The position numbers and the translations under genes are program-made. Shown here one piece after another: positions 13,591-22,229 of a DNA stretch of 22,880 bases. Origin of the DNA: an uncultured Bacteroides sp. (GTDB lineage Bacteria > Bacteroidota > Bacteroidia > Bacteroidales > Bacteroidaceae); the NCBI GenBank assembly GCA_900544675.1, contig UQVZ01000050.1, forward strand, positions 1 to 22,880, in the 5' to 3' direction. Each line of letters starts with the position of its first letter. Positions within the stretch are counted from its first letter, which is position 1. The notes below the pieces were generated by a model that was not told where the DNA came from, searched no databases, and saw nothing but the letters and a program-made list of their open reading frames with translations.

Positions 13591-16500
13591 ATGCCTATGA
13601 AATACTTTTCTTCCCTTAAACTGAAGCTGATATACGTATTCCGCATCAACGATGCCGTACACGAAGGTTGCCTGAAAATCGGCGAGGCTACCTGTGACGA
13701 TGAGAGCGTCATCGGGCTGGCACCGAACAGCAAGCCGCTGAACGAGGCGGCAAAGAAGCGCATCAACCAATATACACAGACCGCAGGCATACGCTACGAA
13801 CTGTTGCACACCGAACTGACGTTGTACAACCATGGCGGCTTGCGCTCGTTCAATGATAAAGAGGTCCATGCCGTGCTGGAACGTTCCGGCGTGAAGAGAA
13901 AGGTGTTTGACAAGGAGAACAAGGCAAACGAATGGTTCATCACCACGCTTGATGTCGTGAAGCGTGCCATTGTAGCCGTCAAGGAGGGTAAGGAATCCCT
14001 ATTGCCGGGAGAGGTGGCACACGGGCGCAGCCCCATTGCGTTCCGCCCCGAACAGCGCGAGGCCATTGAGAAAACGGAAAAGCAGTTCAAGAAAGGCAAC
14101 CAGATGCTCTGGAATGCCAAGATGCGTTTCGGAAAGACGTTATCCGCCTTGCAGGTGGTCAAGGACATGGATTTCAGGCGGACGCTCATCCTGACCCACC
14201 GCCCCGTGGTGGACAGCGGATGGTTCGAGGACTTCGGTAAGATATTCTATGACCGTAACAACTTTGCCTACGGCTCCAAGAACAACGGGGAAAACCATGA
14301 AAATCTTGAACGCAGGGCAAAGGCTGGCGGACTGCATTATGTCTATTTCGCCTCCATGCAGGACTTGCGTGGGTCAGAAGTCGTAGGCGGCAACTTCGAC
14401 AAAAACAATGAGGTGTTCGCCACGCCTTGGAATTTGATTATCGTGGACGAGGCGCACGAGGGAACGCAGACTGAACTCGGCAAGGCGGTGATGGCGGAGT
14501 TGGTCAAGGAGGATACAAAAGTTTTGCGGTTGTCTGGTACGCCGTTCAATCTCTTAGACGATTTCAAGGAGAATGAAATCTACACATGGGACTACGTGAT
14601 GGAGCAGCGTGCCAAACTGGAATGGGACAAGACCCACTTCGGCGACCCTAACCCGTATGCGGCATTGCCTGCCATGAACATCTATACCTACGACCTCGGG
14701 CGTTTGCTGAAAGAATTTGTCGATGAGGATGTGGCTTTCAATTTCCGCGAGTTCTTCCGTGTGGACAAGGACGGCGGCTTTATCCATGAACGTGACGTTT
14801 CCGCTTTTCTCAACCTACTAACCAAGGAGGACAAGGACAGTTGTTATCCTTTCGCCAACGAGGAATACAGAAACGTGTTCCGCCATACGCTGTGGATGGT
14901 GCCGGGCGTGAAGGAAGCAAAGGCGTTGAGCGCGTTGTTGCAACGACATCCCGTATTCCAGCATTTCCATATCGTCAACGTGGCGGGCGACGGTGACGAG
15001 GATGAGGAAAACCGAGACGCGCTTGAGATGGTGAATGAGGCCATCGGGAAAGACCCGGACCAGACGCGCACCATCACTCTGTCCTGCGGACGACTGACCA
15101 CGGGCGTAAGCGTTCCGGCATGGACAGCCGTGTTCATGCTCTCCGGCTCATACAATACGGCGGCATCCAGCTATATGCAGACCATCTTCCGCGTGCAGAC
15201 GCCTGCCACCATCAACGGACGGGTAAAGGAGCAGTGCTACGTATTCGACTTCGCGCCCGACCGCACGCTGAAAGTACTTGCCGAGACCGCCAAGATTTCC
15301 GCCAAGGCTGGCAAGACCTCGCAGACCGACCGCAAGATTATGGGCGACTTCCTCAATTTCTGCCCTGTCATCTCCATTGAAGGCTCTCGCATGGACAAGT
15401 TCGATGTGCCGCGTATGCTTGAACAGTTGAAGAAGGTATATGTGGAGCGTGTGGTTCGCAACGGATTCGAGGACAACAGCCTCTATAATGACGAGTTATT
15501 GAAACTGGGCGATTTGGAGTTGAAGGAGTTTGACGACCTGAAACGCATCATCGGTCAGACCAAGGCTATGCCCAAGACCAACCAAGTGGACATTAACAAC
15601 CAAGGGTTGAACAATGAGGAATACGAGGAAAAGGAGAAGCTGGAGAAAAAGCCCAAGAAGGAACTGACCGAGGAGGAGAAGCGCAGACTGGAGGAACTGA
15701 AAAAGAAGACGAAGAACCGCGAGGCGGCTATCTCCATTCTCCGTGGCATATCCATCCGTATGCCCCTGCTCATATACGGTGCGGAACTGGACAACGAGGA
15801 CGAGGAAATCACCATCGATAATTTCGCCGAGAAGATAGACCCGCGCTCATGGGAGGAGTTCATGCCAAAAGGGGTGAGCAAGCAGAAATTCAATGCTTTC
15901 AAGAAATACTACGACCCGGACATCTTCCGTGCCGCTGGCAAGCGCATCCGTGCGATGGCGAAAGCGGCTGACAAACTGAGTGTGGAGGAACGCATCGGGC
16001 GCATCACGGACATTTTCAGCACATTCCGCAATCCTGACAAGGAAACGGTGCTTACCCCGTGGCGTGTGGTGAACATGCACTTGGGCGACTGTTTGGGAGG
16101 CTACTGTTTCTTTGACAAGGATTATGAGCATGCCATCGACGAGCCGCGCTTCATCGACCACGGCAAAGTGACGGAAAAAGTGTTCACGCCTGACAGCCAC
16201 ATCCTTGAAATCAATTCCAAGTCCGGCTTGTATCCGCTCTATATGGCTTACAGCATTTTCCGCACACGCCTAAAGGACAGTACCATTTCCGCCGACACGC
16301 TCGAAGAACAGCAGGCGGTGTGGGACAAAACCGTTGCTGAAAACATTTTCGTGGTCTGCAAGACGCCGATGGCGAAAAGCATTACCAAACGGACGCTTGT
16401 GGGATTCCGCAAGTCTAAAGTAAACACTCGTTATTTCGAGGATTTAATCAACCAAATCAAGAACAAGCCCCAGAACTTCATTGAGAAGATGGCGAAGGGA

Positions 16501-17580
16501 CGCTCGTTCTGGAAAGCTAATGATGATGACAAAATGAAATTCAATGCGATAGTAGGCAATCCGCCGTATCAAGAAGTTGATGGTGGGGGAACAGGAGACA
16601 GTGCTAAGCCTATTTATAATCTTTTTGTAGATGCAGCTAAACGCATAAATCCTAAGGTTGTATCTATGATTATGCCGTCTCGATGGCTGAAAGGAGGCAA
16701 AGGGTTGAATTCTTTCAGGGAAGCAATGATGAATGATGAATGTCTTACACACATCTCAGATTATGCTGATGCAAGGCAATGTTTTCCTACAGTTCACATA
16801 GACGGTGGTATCTGTTATTTCCGTTGGGAGTCTGACAGAAAGGGAGACAGACAAAATGTTGAATACAAATATTATTCTCTAAATGGCGAAGTCATTTGTT
16901 CACAACGAACATTGAAAAGCGAAGATGCGAGAACCGTTATCAGAGATGCCCGTCAACAATCTATTATCAAAAAGTCTGCTGCAAGTGCCTTTAAAAGTTT
17001 TTCAGCAATAGTTTCACCGAGGAATCCATTTGGCTTTAATGCAGATTTGTTCAATAAAAGCTATAATTATGGTCATATAGACTTAGTTTGGGATTATCGC
17101 GATGAATATACAAAAATCTATGGAGTAAAAGGCATAAAAGGTGGTGCAAAACGTGTCTCTGCTTACCTGCCGACATCGCAAATACGCAAGTCTATTGAAT
17201 CGATTGACAAATACAAGATTTTCTTTTCCAAAGCATACATGACAACATCTACTGTTCCGCCTGAAATGATTTTAGGTAGCCCGAATGAAATATGTACGGA
17301 AACTTTTCTCAAGATAGGAGACTTCGACACAAAAGAGGAAATGCTTAATTGTTTTTCATACATAAAAAGCAAGTTTTTCAGAGCATTGTTGTTCTTTAAT
17401 AGAAGTTCCTTGAACATTTCAAAGTCAACATTTGATTTAATTCCCATACAAGACTTCACGTCCTACAGTGACATCAACTGGAGCAAATCAACTCCTGAAA
17501 TAGACCAACAACTCTATACAAAATATCATCTAACCGATGAAGAAATAGCTTTCATTGAAAAGATGATAAAACCAATGTAA
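13591..17580 (+). CDS. GIY-YIG / SF2 helicase / N6-methyltransferase fusion (restriction-modification enzyme)
   Basis: This 1329-residue protein reads as a single-chain R-M enzyme. A GIY-YIG-like (T5orf172-type) nuclease lies at about 13-110 (LIYVFRIND, CLKIGEA). A superfamily 2 helicase/translocase has motif I AKMRFGKT (~175-182), DEAH box VDEAHEG (285-291), motif III LSGTPFN (~314-320) and motif VI QTIFRVQTP. A highly charged coiled-coil-like linker spans about 672-712. The C-terminal Eco57I-type N6-adenine methyltransferase has NPPY at 990-993, followed by MPSRWLKGG and a target-recognition-like tail. ATG 13597 is an alternative start. Composition changes sharply at the NPPY: 33/60 G+C at 16021-16080 against 15/60 at 17341-17400. 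It is paired with the subunit M gene upstream and ends before a bidirectional terminator. Confidence 0.85.
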   Translation: MPMKYFSSLKLKLIYVFRINDAVHEGCLKIGEATCDDESVIGLAPNSKPLNEAAKKRINQYTQTAGIRYELLHTELTLYNHGGLRSFNDKEVHAVLERSGVKRKVFDKENKANEWFITTLDVVKRAIVAVKEGKESLLPGEVAHGRSPIAFRPEQREAIEKTEKQFKKGNQMLWNAKMRFGKTLSALQVVKDMDFRRTLILTHRPVVDSGWFEDFGKIFYDRNNFAYGSKNNGENHENLERRAKAGGLHYVYFASMQDLRGSEVVGGNFDKNNEVFATPWNLIIVDEAHEGTQTELGKAVMAELVKEDTKVLRLSGTPFNLLDDFKENEIYTWDYVMEQRAKLEWDKTHFGDPNPYAALPAMNIYTYDLGRLLKEFVDEDVAFNFREFFRVDKDGGFIHERDVSAFLNLLTKEDKDSCYPFANEEYRNVFRHTLWMVPGVKEAKALSALLQRHPVFQHFHIVNVAGDGDEDEENRDALEMVNEAIGKDPDQTRTITLSCGRLTTGVSVPAWTAVFMLSGSYNTAASSYMQTIFRVQTPATINGRVKEQCYVFDFAPDRTLKVLAETAKISAKAGKTSQTDRKIMGDFLNFCPVISIEGSRMDKFDVPRMLEQLKKVYVERVVRNGFEDNSLYNDELLKLGDLELKEFDDLKRIIGQTKAMPKTNQVDINNQGLNNEEYEEKEKLEKKPKKELTEEEKRRLEELKKKTKNREAAISILRGISIRMPLLIYGAELDNEDEEITIDNFAEKIDPRSWEEFMPKGVSKQKFNAFKKYYDPDIFRAAGKRIRAMAKAADKLSVEERIGRITDIFSTFRNPDKETVLTPWRVVNMHLGDCLGGYCFFDKDYEHAIDEPRFIDHGKVTEKVFTPDSHILEINSKSGLYPLYMAYSIFRTRLKDSTISADTLEEQQAVWDKTVAENIFVVCKTPMAKSITKRTLVGFRKSKVNTRYFEDLINQIKNKPQNFIEKMAKGRSFWKANDDDKMKFNAIVGNPPYQEVDGGGTGDSAKPIYNLFVDAAKRINPKVVSMIMPSRWLKGGKGLNSFREAMMNDECLTHISDYADARQCFPTVHIDGGICYFRWESDRKGDRQNVEYKYYSLNGEVICSQRTLKSEDARTVIRDARQQSIIKKSAASAFKSFSAIVSPRNPFGFNADLFNKSYNYGHIDLVWDYRDEYTKIYGVKGIKGGAKRVSAYLPTSQIRKSIESIDKYKIFFSKAYMTTSTVPPEMILGSPNEICTETFLKIGDFDTKEEMLNCFSYIKSKFFRALLFFNRSSLNISKSTFDLIPIQDFTSYSDINWSKSTPEIDQQLYTKYHLTDEEIAFIEKMIKPM

Positions 17581-17584
17581 AACA

Positions 17585-17621
17585 GAAAGTGGAGGTTTGG
17601 GCTGCCTTAACCTCCACTTTC
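17585..17621. terminator. Bidirectional hairpin terminator between convergent genes
   Basis: GAAAGTGGAGGTT (17585-17597) and AACCTCCACTTTC (17609-17621) form a perfect 13-bp stem with an 11-nt loop. It lies 4 nt after the fusion gene and just past the convergent 57-residue gene. No long T-run follows immediately. Confidence 0.7.
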
Positions 17622-17631
17622 AGCTAAGAAA

Positions 17632-17805
17632 TCATTTTTCTTTCCTTACGCCCTTGAATGGCGTACCATCTTTTTTAACATCCATAAAACGACCCGTTTC
17701 GGAATCCCGTTTTACCCATTGTTCTGTTTTGGGATTGAAAGTTTGAGAACGTCCTTTCACTGCCCCATTACGATGTCCGTCGCCGGACGGTGGATTCGTT
17801 GCCAT
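17632..17805 (-). CDS. Small conserved protein, 57 residues, function unknown
   Basis: The protein starts MATNPPSGDGHRNGAVKGRS and contains NPKTEQWVKRDSETGRFMD and a basic end PFKGVRKEK. I recognise this as a widespread small uncharacterised protein with a nearly invariant PPSGDGHRxGAV opening, but know no assigned function. The start is supported by a perfect AGGAGG (minus strand, 17815-17820) 9 nt upstream, the best ribosome binding site in the window. It lies downstream of the PD-(D/E)XK candidate on the same strand. Small size, charge and many Gly/Arg residues suggest a nucleic-acid- or protein-binding accessory; that is inference only. Confidence 0.8.
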   Translation of the reverse strand: MATNPPSGDGHRNGAVKGRSQTFNPKTEQWVKRDSETGRFMDVKKDGTPFKGVRKEK

Positions 17806-17845
17806 GTTTTTTAACCTCCTATATTTTGCTCTTAAATGTTGAATT

Positions 17846-19291
17846 TTATTCCATTTCCGGAATTTTATAGTATTTATTGCTTGCAGAATGTTGTCTCATG
17901 CCATTAACATAAATAATCTCAGGTATGTATTCTCCTTTATCTTTCATATCTGTCTGCACTTCCGCAATTTTCCGTTTAATAGTATCAATATTATCTTTTT
18001 CCATGATTATCATAAAAATGCCAGATTTCGCTCGTTCTGCTTTCATGTAGGCAGGCAACTGAGTACGATATCCGTGAACAAGATTCTCATTAGTTGAGCG
18101 TTTAATTTCAATAACAGTATTAGCCTTTGAACCTTTCGTTATATGAAAATCAATCTCACCTACACCGGGATTGTCCTCACGTGTTATAGCTAAATCTAGA
18201 TTACCTGCTATTTTATATGTATCTGCCACAGTATATAGTAGAAGTTGCCAGTCTGTTTCATCTGGAGTCCGATCATTTCGATAGAATAACTCCGAAAGTC
18301 TATTGTGCTCAACTAAATGTTTGAACTGATAACACATTGCCAACGTAAACTTATAAATCTCTTCTTCTTCGTTCGCAGACTCGGTTGGTTTTTGGAATGG
18401 AATTTCGTCTAAAAGTTCTTGGAGCAATATATTTCTGTATTGATTTTTGTTATCTGAGGCGAAATCATACGGCACTGCATTGAGATTTTTGTAAAAACTA
18501 ATTACAGCTTCATAACAATCCTTATTGCCTATAATAAGATTCTTCCAATCTTTCTTTTTATAGTCCTTATAATCAGACCAATTAATTCCAATCAGTTCTG
18601 CAATTTTTCTTTTGAGTCGATTATTGTAGTTACATACAGAGTCTATTTCTTCAAAATCATGAGCTACAGGAAGGTCTGCTAAAAATGATTCGGGAATAAA
18701 ATGAATGGGGCTTCCGTTGTAATAAGGAACTTGAAATATAAGCCCATACTCGAATGTGTAAGGATGAGTTATTAGCCCCATTTCCTGTGCTATCCTTTGT
18801 GTATACTTTAAGAAATTCTTTTGCAAAATGGCTATAGTCATGTCGCTGATTCTATCAGCCGCCATATTATCCTCTATTAACTGCATTAAACCAAATATCT
18901 CAGGATCCTCAAGACCTGCATTTATGATGGTGTATGCACTATGGGCAAGTTGTATGGCGAGAGCACCACTAATACCTCTTCCTTTTGTATTACCTTTCGA
19001 AAACCCTAATCCTGTGTTCGGTATTTCTTTGAAAGTGAACCTATCTACCATTTTTTTGAAAAAAGGGTCTTGAAGATTATCTGCTTTCGAAGCCTTTACC
19101 AGAGGAATAAATAATCTAAAGTAGTTGAAGAACTCTGTATATGCATCCGTAAACTCGGGTATCTCACTTCCTTTCAAAAGAAGTGGATCAATATGAAGTA
19201 AAGAGTCCTGATCCAAAAAAGCATTATATACTCCTTTCCGAAGAAAATCTTGGTGCTTTACCTTAAAAAATCTACTATACGTCAATGCCAT
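17846..19291 (-). CDS. Unrecognised protein with a C-terminal PD-(D/E)XK-like nuclease motif
   Basis: The 481-residue protein has no signal peptide or membrane helix. The first ~340 residues are an unrecognised, mostly helical region (LGFSKGNTKGRGISGALAIQLA, then helices through KFTLAMCYQFKHLVEH). The C-terminal part has Asp381 (GEIDFHI), Glu395 and Lys397 (VIEIKRS) and Gln411 (RTQLPAYM), matching the D-x(n)-E-x-K...Q pattern of PD-(D/E)XK nucleases, such as those of restriction and Cas4-like families. It lies 85 bp downstream of the RloAB pair on the same strand and faces the R-M operon, so a defence role is likely by context. It may be co-transcribed with RloAB; I see no consensus promoter in the 85-bp gap. 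Confidence 0.7.
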   Translation of the reverse strand: MALTYSRFFKVKHQDFLRKGVYNAFLDQDSLLHIDPLLLKGSEIPEFTDAYTEFFNYFRLFIPLVKASKADNLQDPFFKKMVDRFTFKEIPNTGLGFSKGNTKGRGISGALAIQLAHSAYTIINAGLEDPEIFGLMQLIEDNMAADRISDMTIAILQKNFLKYTQRIAQEMGLITHPYTFEYGLIFQVPYYNGSPIHFIPESFLADLPVAHDFEEIDSVCNYNNRLKRKIAELIGINWSDYKDYKKKDWKNLIIGNKDCYEAVISFYKNLNAVPYDFASDNKNQYRNILLQELLDEIPFQKPTESANEEEEIYKFTLAMCYQFKHLVEHNRLSELFYRNDRTPDETDWQLLLYTVADTYKIAGNLDLAITREDNPGVGEIDFHITKGSKANTVIEIKRSTNENLVHGYRTQLPAYMKAERAKSGIFMIIMEKDNIDTIKRKIAEVQTDMKDKGEYIPEIIYVNGMRQHSASNKYYKIPEME

Positions 19292-19376
19292 ACTTTTTGT
19301 TAATTATCGGTTCCTTATTTATAGTAAATAGATATATACTGCAAAAAAAATAAAACCACTATTCATTTTTTAAGGA

Positions 19377-19988
19377 CTATCTTACAATGAGGGTGTTAAG
19401 TAATTCTATGACTTTATGAATTTCAGAATATGCTTTCAAATCTTCCGGTGACTCTTGGCAAAATTGGCAGAGCTTTTCCGAATTTGACATTGCCCGTTCC
19501 AAATCACCATTCTCAGTCAAGTACTTATAAAGGTTGGTGCGTATGAAATATCTTTTGGTTTTCTCATACCCTGGCATGTATTTTTGCAATTCGGGGAGCA
19601 GTTGCTCGTAACTTTCATATCGTCTGCAAACCACATTTGGCAAGAAGTGGAGCAGAAACCAAAATTCCGTGCAGGGATTCGTTTCTACAAACATCACCTT
19701 CCCTGTATACTTTTTCTTACTATACTCCTTCTTTGCTCTATGATATAATTGCATTTCAGATGGAAACTGCAACAATCTGTCCATATCAAACAAGCATACG
19801 ATAAAATCGTATTGCTTGTTCAGATAGGACTCGACCAGTTTCAGCATGTGATTGATGTCGCTATGCTGAGGAAAATCAGGTGCGACCTTGAAAGGATAGC
19901 GACACGCAATCCTCAAAGAGTCAAAATAGAACCACTCCGTTTCCCCTTCGCCTATGATGGCAATACTTTTCGTCACAGTCCTTTTCAT
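19377..19988 (-). CDS. rloB: RloB-like Toprim protein (AbiLii-like)
   Basis: The 203-residue protein has a Toprim-type acidic motif EGETEWFYF (14-22), DMD (68-70, FIVCLFDMDRLL) and the family block NPCTEFWFLLHF (104-115). These mark RloB (PF13707), the partner of RloA ATPases in AbiL-like abortive-infection modules. It starts one base after the rloA stop, so the pair is translationally linked. By analogy with AbiL and PARIS-type systems, the ATPase is thought to sense infection and the Toprim subunit to act as nuclease effector; that mechanism is inferred for this pair. Confidence 0.85.
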   Translation of the reverse strand: MKRTVTKSIAIIGEGETEWFYFDSLRIACRYPFKVAPDFPQHSDINHMLKLVESYLNKQYDFIVCLFDMDRLLQFPSEMQLYHRAKKEYSKKKYTGKVMFVETNPCTEFWFLLHFLPNVVCRRYESYEQLLPELQKYMPGYEKTKRYFIRTNLYKYLTENGDLERAMSNSEKLCQFCQESPEDLKAYSEIHKVIELLNTLIVR

Positions 19989-19989
19989 G

Positions 19990-21291
19990 TCATTCTTCGT
20001 TTAGGTCAATATATTGACTGCCAAGGAACGGCAACTTTACTAATTTTCCTTGCTTGTAGGCATTATAAGGGGAGAGATTTTTATGCAATCCCAAAGAAGA
20101 GAGGCGTACGATTTGGGTCTCGCCAAGTTCGTCTTTATCCGTAAACCATATCGTGTCGCGGCGAATGAAATCCTCATTAAGTAGATTGATGTCATGCGTT
20201 GTCAGGAGCATTTGGGACGGCCTATTGCTGTTCGCTAAAAATACTTTTAGGAAATAAGCCAACAGTTCGTAATGGATACTTGTTTCTACCTCATCAATAG
20301 GTACAAACCGATTTGTCTTTAACAAGAAATTCAGAATCACAGCCATTCCCAAGAATCTCATAGTGCCATTGGATTCGTATTCCTCAGACAAATCATATAC
20401 TTTATCGCCTGCCTTATGCTTGAAAGTCAACTCTGCGTTTGTGATTTTACCCCTTCTTAACATTTCGGCTTTTGCCTCTTTGTCAATAGGCGCATTCTGG
20501 ATGAGTTGTTCCAATTCAGGGGTAATCAACTCTTCTTCTTCGTGCAACACCACATCTTCTATGTTGAAATCGGATGCTTTCAGGAAATTTAAAATGAACT
20601 TCTTCAAATCCCCAGTTTCGTCTTTATCCAATCGTGATTTGACATACCCAGAAAGCAACATGCCAGGAGCTAATACATCCTTTACATGGTTGGCAAAGTA
20701 ATCGTACACATCATTTAACTTTGTCCGTTCCACATTGCTTTTGCCAAACGCGGCAAGCACACTGCAATTATTGATTGTATTCCCAGAAATTACTTCTTGG
20801 CTTTTCCGTGACATTTTCAGGCTTGAACCAAACTCAATGGATGTGGAATCTGTCGCGGCATCATAACTGCGATTATATAGTTTGGTAGGACGAATGGAAT
20901 CATAAACGACTAATGTCTCGGAATAAATATACTTCGTATCCAATTCAAAACTAAGGATATACTTTGATTGATTGATATAGAATACCATCGACATCTTCGT
21001 CGTTTCATTTCTTGAAGTGTTGTCCAACATGAAAGGAACAACTCCTGTTTTTTCATTTCGGTCTTTAGGCATTCTTAAAACCAACATTCTGAAGAACTCA
21101 ATGGCATTTAATACATTAGTTTTACCGGAAGCGTTGGCACCATAGATGATGCCTACCTTCAGCAATCTGACTCCCTCTTTAACTTCATACGAATATTCAT
21201 CAGACATAAAAGTATCTGATGTGGGTTCAAAACTAATTTTTTGAGCCGATTTAATGGAGAAAAAGTTTTCAACTGAGAAGTTTGCTATCAT
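19990..21291 (-). CDS. rloA: RloA-like AAA ATPase (AbiLi-like)
   Basis: The 433-residue protein is an ABC/SMC-like AAA_15/21 ATPase: Walker A GANASGKT (51-58), an ABC-signature-like ESNGTMRF (306-313), Walker B PIDEVETSIH (331-340) and the switch His in TTHD (364-367). The middle region (about 190-300) is a helical insert. I start it at ATG 21291 (MIANFSVENFFSIKS), the usual family opening; an upstream ATG at 21363 would lie beyond the promoter. It is the first gene of the rloA-rloB pair and has a full Bacteroides promoter 28 nt upstream, so the module is probably expressed constitutively or by housekeeping sigma. Confidence 0.9.
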   Translation of the reverse strand: MIANFSVENFFSIKSAQKISFEPTSDTFMSDEYSYEVKEGVRLLKVGIIYGANASGKTNVLNAIEFFRMLVLRMPKDRNEKTGVVPFMLDNTSRNETTKMSMVFYINQSKYILSFELDTKYIYSETLVVYDSIRPTKLYNRSYDAATDSTSIEFGSSLKMSRKSQEVISGNTINNCSVLAAFGKSNVERTKLNDVYDYFANHVKDVLAPGMLLSGYVKSRLDKDETGDLKKFILNFLKASDFNIEDVVLHEEEELITPELEQLIQNAPIDKEAKAEMLRRGKITNAELTFKHKAGDKVYDLSEEYESNGTMRFLGMAVILNFLLKTNRFVPIDEVETSIHYELLAYFLKVFLANSNRPSQMLLTTHDINLLNEDFIRRDTIWFTDKDELGETQIVRLSSLGLHKNLSPYNAYKQGKLVKLPFLGSQYIDLNEE

Positions 21292-21319
21292 ACTTGTTGT
21301 ATTTATCTTATTCGTGGAG

Positions 21320-21350
21320 CAAAGATACAAATAAAATATTATATCACAAA
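21320..21350 (-). promoter_or_regulatory. Consensus Bacteroides promoter of rloAB
   Basis: On the minus strand, TTTG (21347-21350), 19 nt, then TATCTTTG (21320-21327), both perfect matches. Transcription would begin about 20 nt upstream of the rloA ATG. Confidence 0.8.
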
Positions 21351-21487
21351 ATATAATTCGCAATATCGTAATAAAATTACGAATGTATCATTTTAAATAA
21401 CGGTTTTATGCCTTATATTTTACTAACCTATATTGAGTGATTATTGATAGAAGACTATACGAAAGATTGTCAAATTTGCGCATGATG

Positions 21488-21519
21488 TTTGAGTTTTCCA
21501 AGAAAAATTTCTATATTTG
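21488..21519 (+). promoter_or_regulatory. Consensus Bacteroides promoter facing a near-geneless region
   Basis: TTTG (21488-21491), 20 nt, TATATTTG (21512-21519). Both boxes are perfect, yet only a 23-codon frame and ~600 bp without a clear gene follow. It could drive a small RNA, a leader, or a remnant of a lost gene. Confidence 0.65.
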
Positions 21520-21547
21520 CATCAGCTAATCATCCCACTTCAAAGCG

Positions 21548-21619
21548 ATGAAGAATACAGAAGTTAGCACGTTACAAATCCATTACCTATTGCCTACACA
21601 ACGCATCATAACTAATTAA
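21548..21619 (+). CDS. Short open frame (23 codons) downstream of a strong promoter
   Basis: The frame begins MKNTEVSTLQIHYLLPTQR and ends at TAA 21617-21619. It starts about 22 nt after the predicted transcription start. There is no clear Shine-Dalgarno site and no family I recognise. It may be a leader peptide, a truncated N-terminus of a lost gene, or chance; the consensus promoter is the main reason to list it. Confidence 0.25.
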   Translation: MKNTEVSTLQIHYLLPTQRIITN

Positions 21620-22229
21620 AAGATAATGGATTACATTTAGAAAGAATAGTTGTTACCAAATCATTACCCCAAAACAAGGTAATTCTTCTAAATCGCTTAA
21701 TTTCAAATAACTATATTCCTTATACAGATTTACACAAAATCTCCGGAATAACCGAAGGAAACTGAAGAAATGACGCCAAGCAACAGCATTGGAAATACAA
21801 GGCAGAGTCTGTTCATATTTAGGCTATCAGCTACTGTTCATATTCAGAGAAGAAAATCACAGAATATTTTGGTATTCTATATTCTGATAACCGTTTTCCG
21901 ATGAAGGCGTCTTCATCGGCCTCCGAAGGCACCTTCATCGGCTCACGAAAGCGTCTTCATCGCCCCACGAAGGCGTCTTCATAAAAACAGAGGATAAATT
22001 GGACGCTAACTTGAAACTTACTAACATTAAAACTGAGAAAAATTCTTTGATTACGACAGACACGTAAAATGATGAAGTTAACAGAACTGATACCAATACA
22101 GGTTCCCGGCAGAACTTTCTGAATAGTTTTACTACTATTGTTGCAAATGCAAAGCAAAAGCACCACAACGCGATTGCTGTGAGGCTCAAATAATATTGTT
22201 GAAAAATTCAAATAGACAGACTTTGACCT
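21620..22229. other. Region without a recognisable gene
   Basis: About 610 bp between the short open frame and higA. Frames on the minus strand overlap the tandem repeats and have no recognisable motif. The only clear structure is the 22-bp repeat array at 21899-21984. No terminator or RNA gene was identified. Confidence 0.5.
21899..21984. repeat. Four tandem copies of a 22-bp repeat with internal dyads
   Basis: The core GAAGGCGTCTTCATCG recurs at 21903, 21925, 21947 and 21969, exactly 22 bp apart, with one or two changes per copy. Each copy contains a small palindrome (GAAG-GCGT-CTTC). The unit is not a multiple of three, so it is unlikely to be a coding repeat. Confidence 0.85.

Noticed and set aside
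21899..21984. CRISPR array
   Set aside because: The 22-bp units are contiguous, with no unique spacers, and there are no cas genes.
21935..22211. Two overlapping 84-codon minus-strand frames
   Set aside because: They run through the tandem repeats in different frames, are Phe/Val/Ser-rich and share no motif with known proteins.
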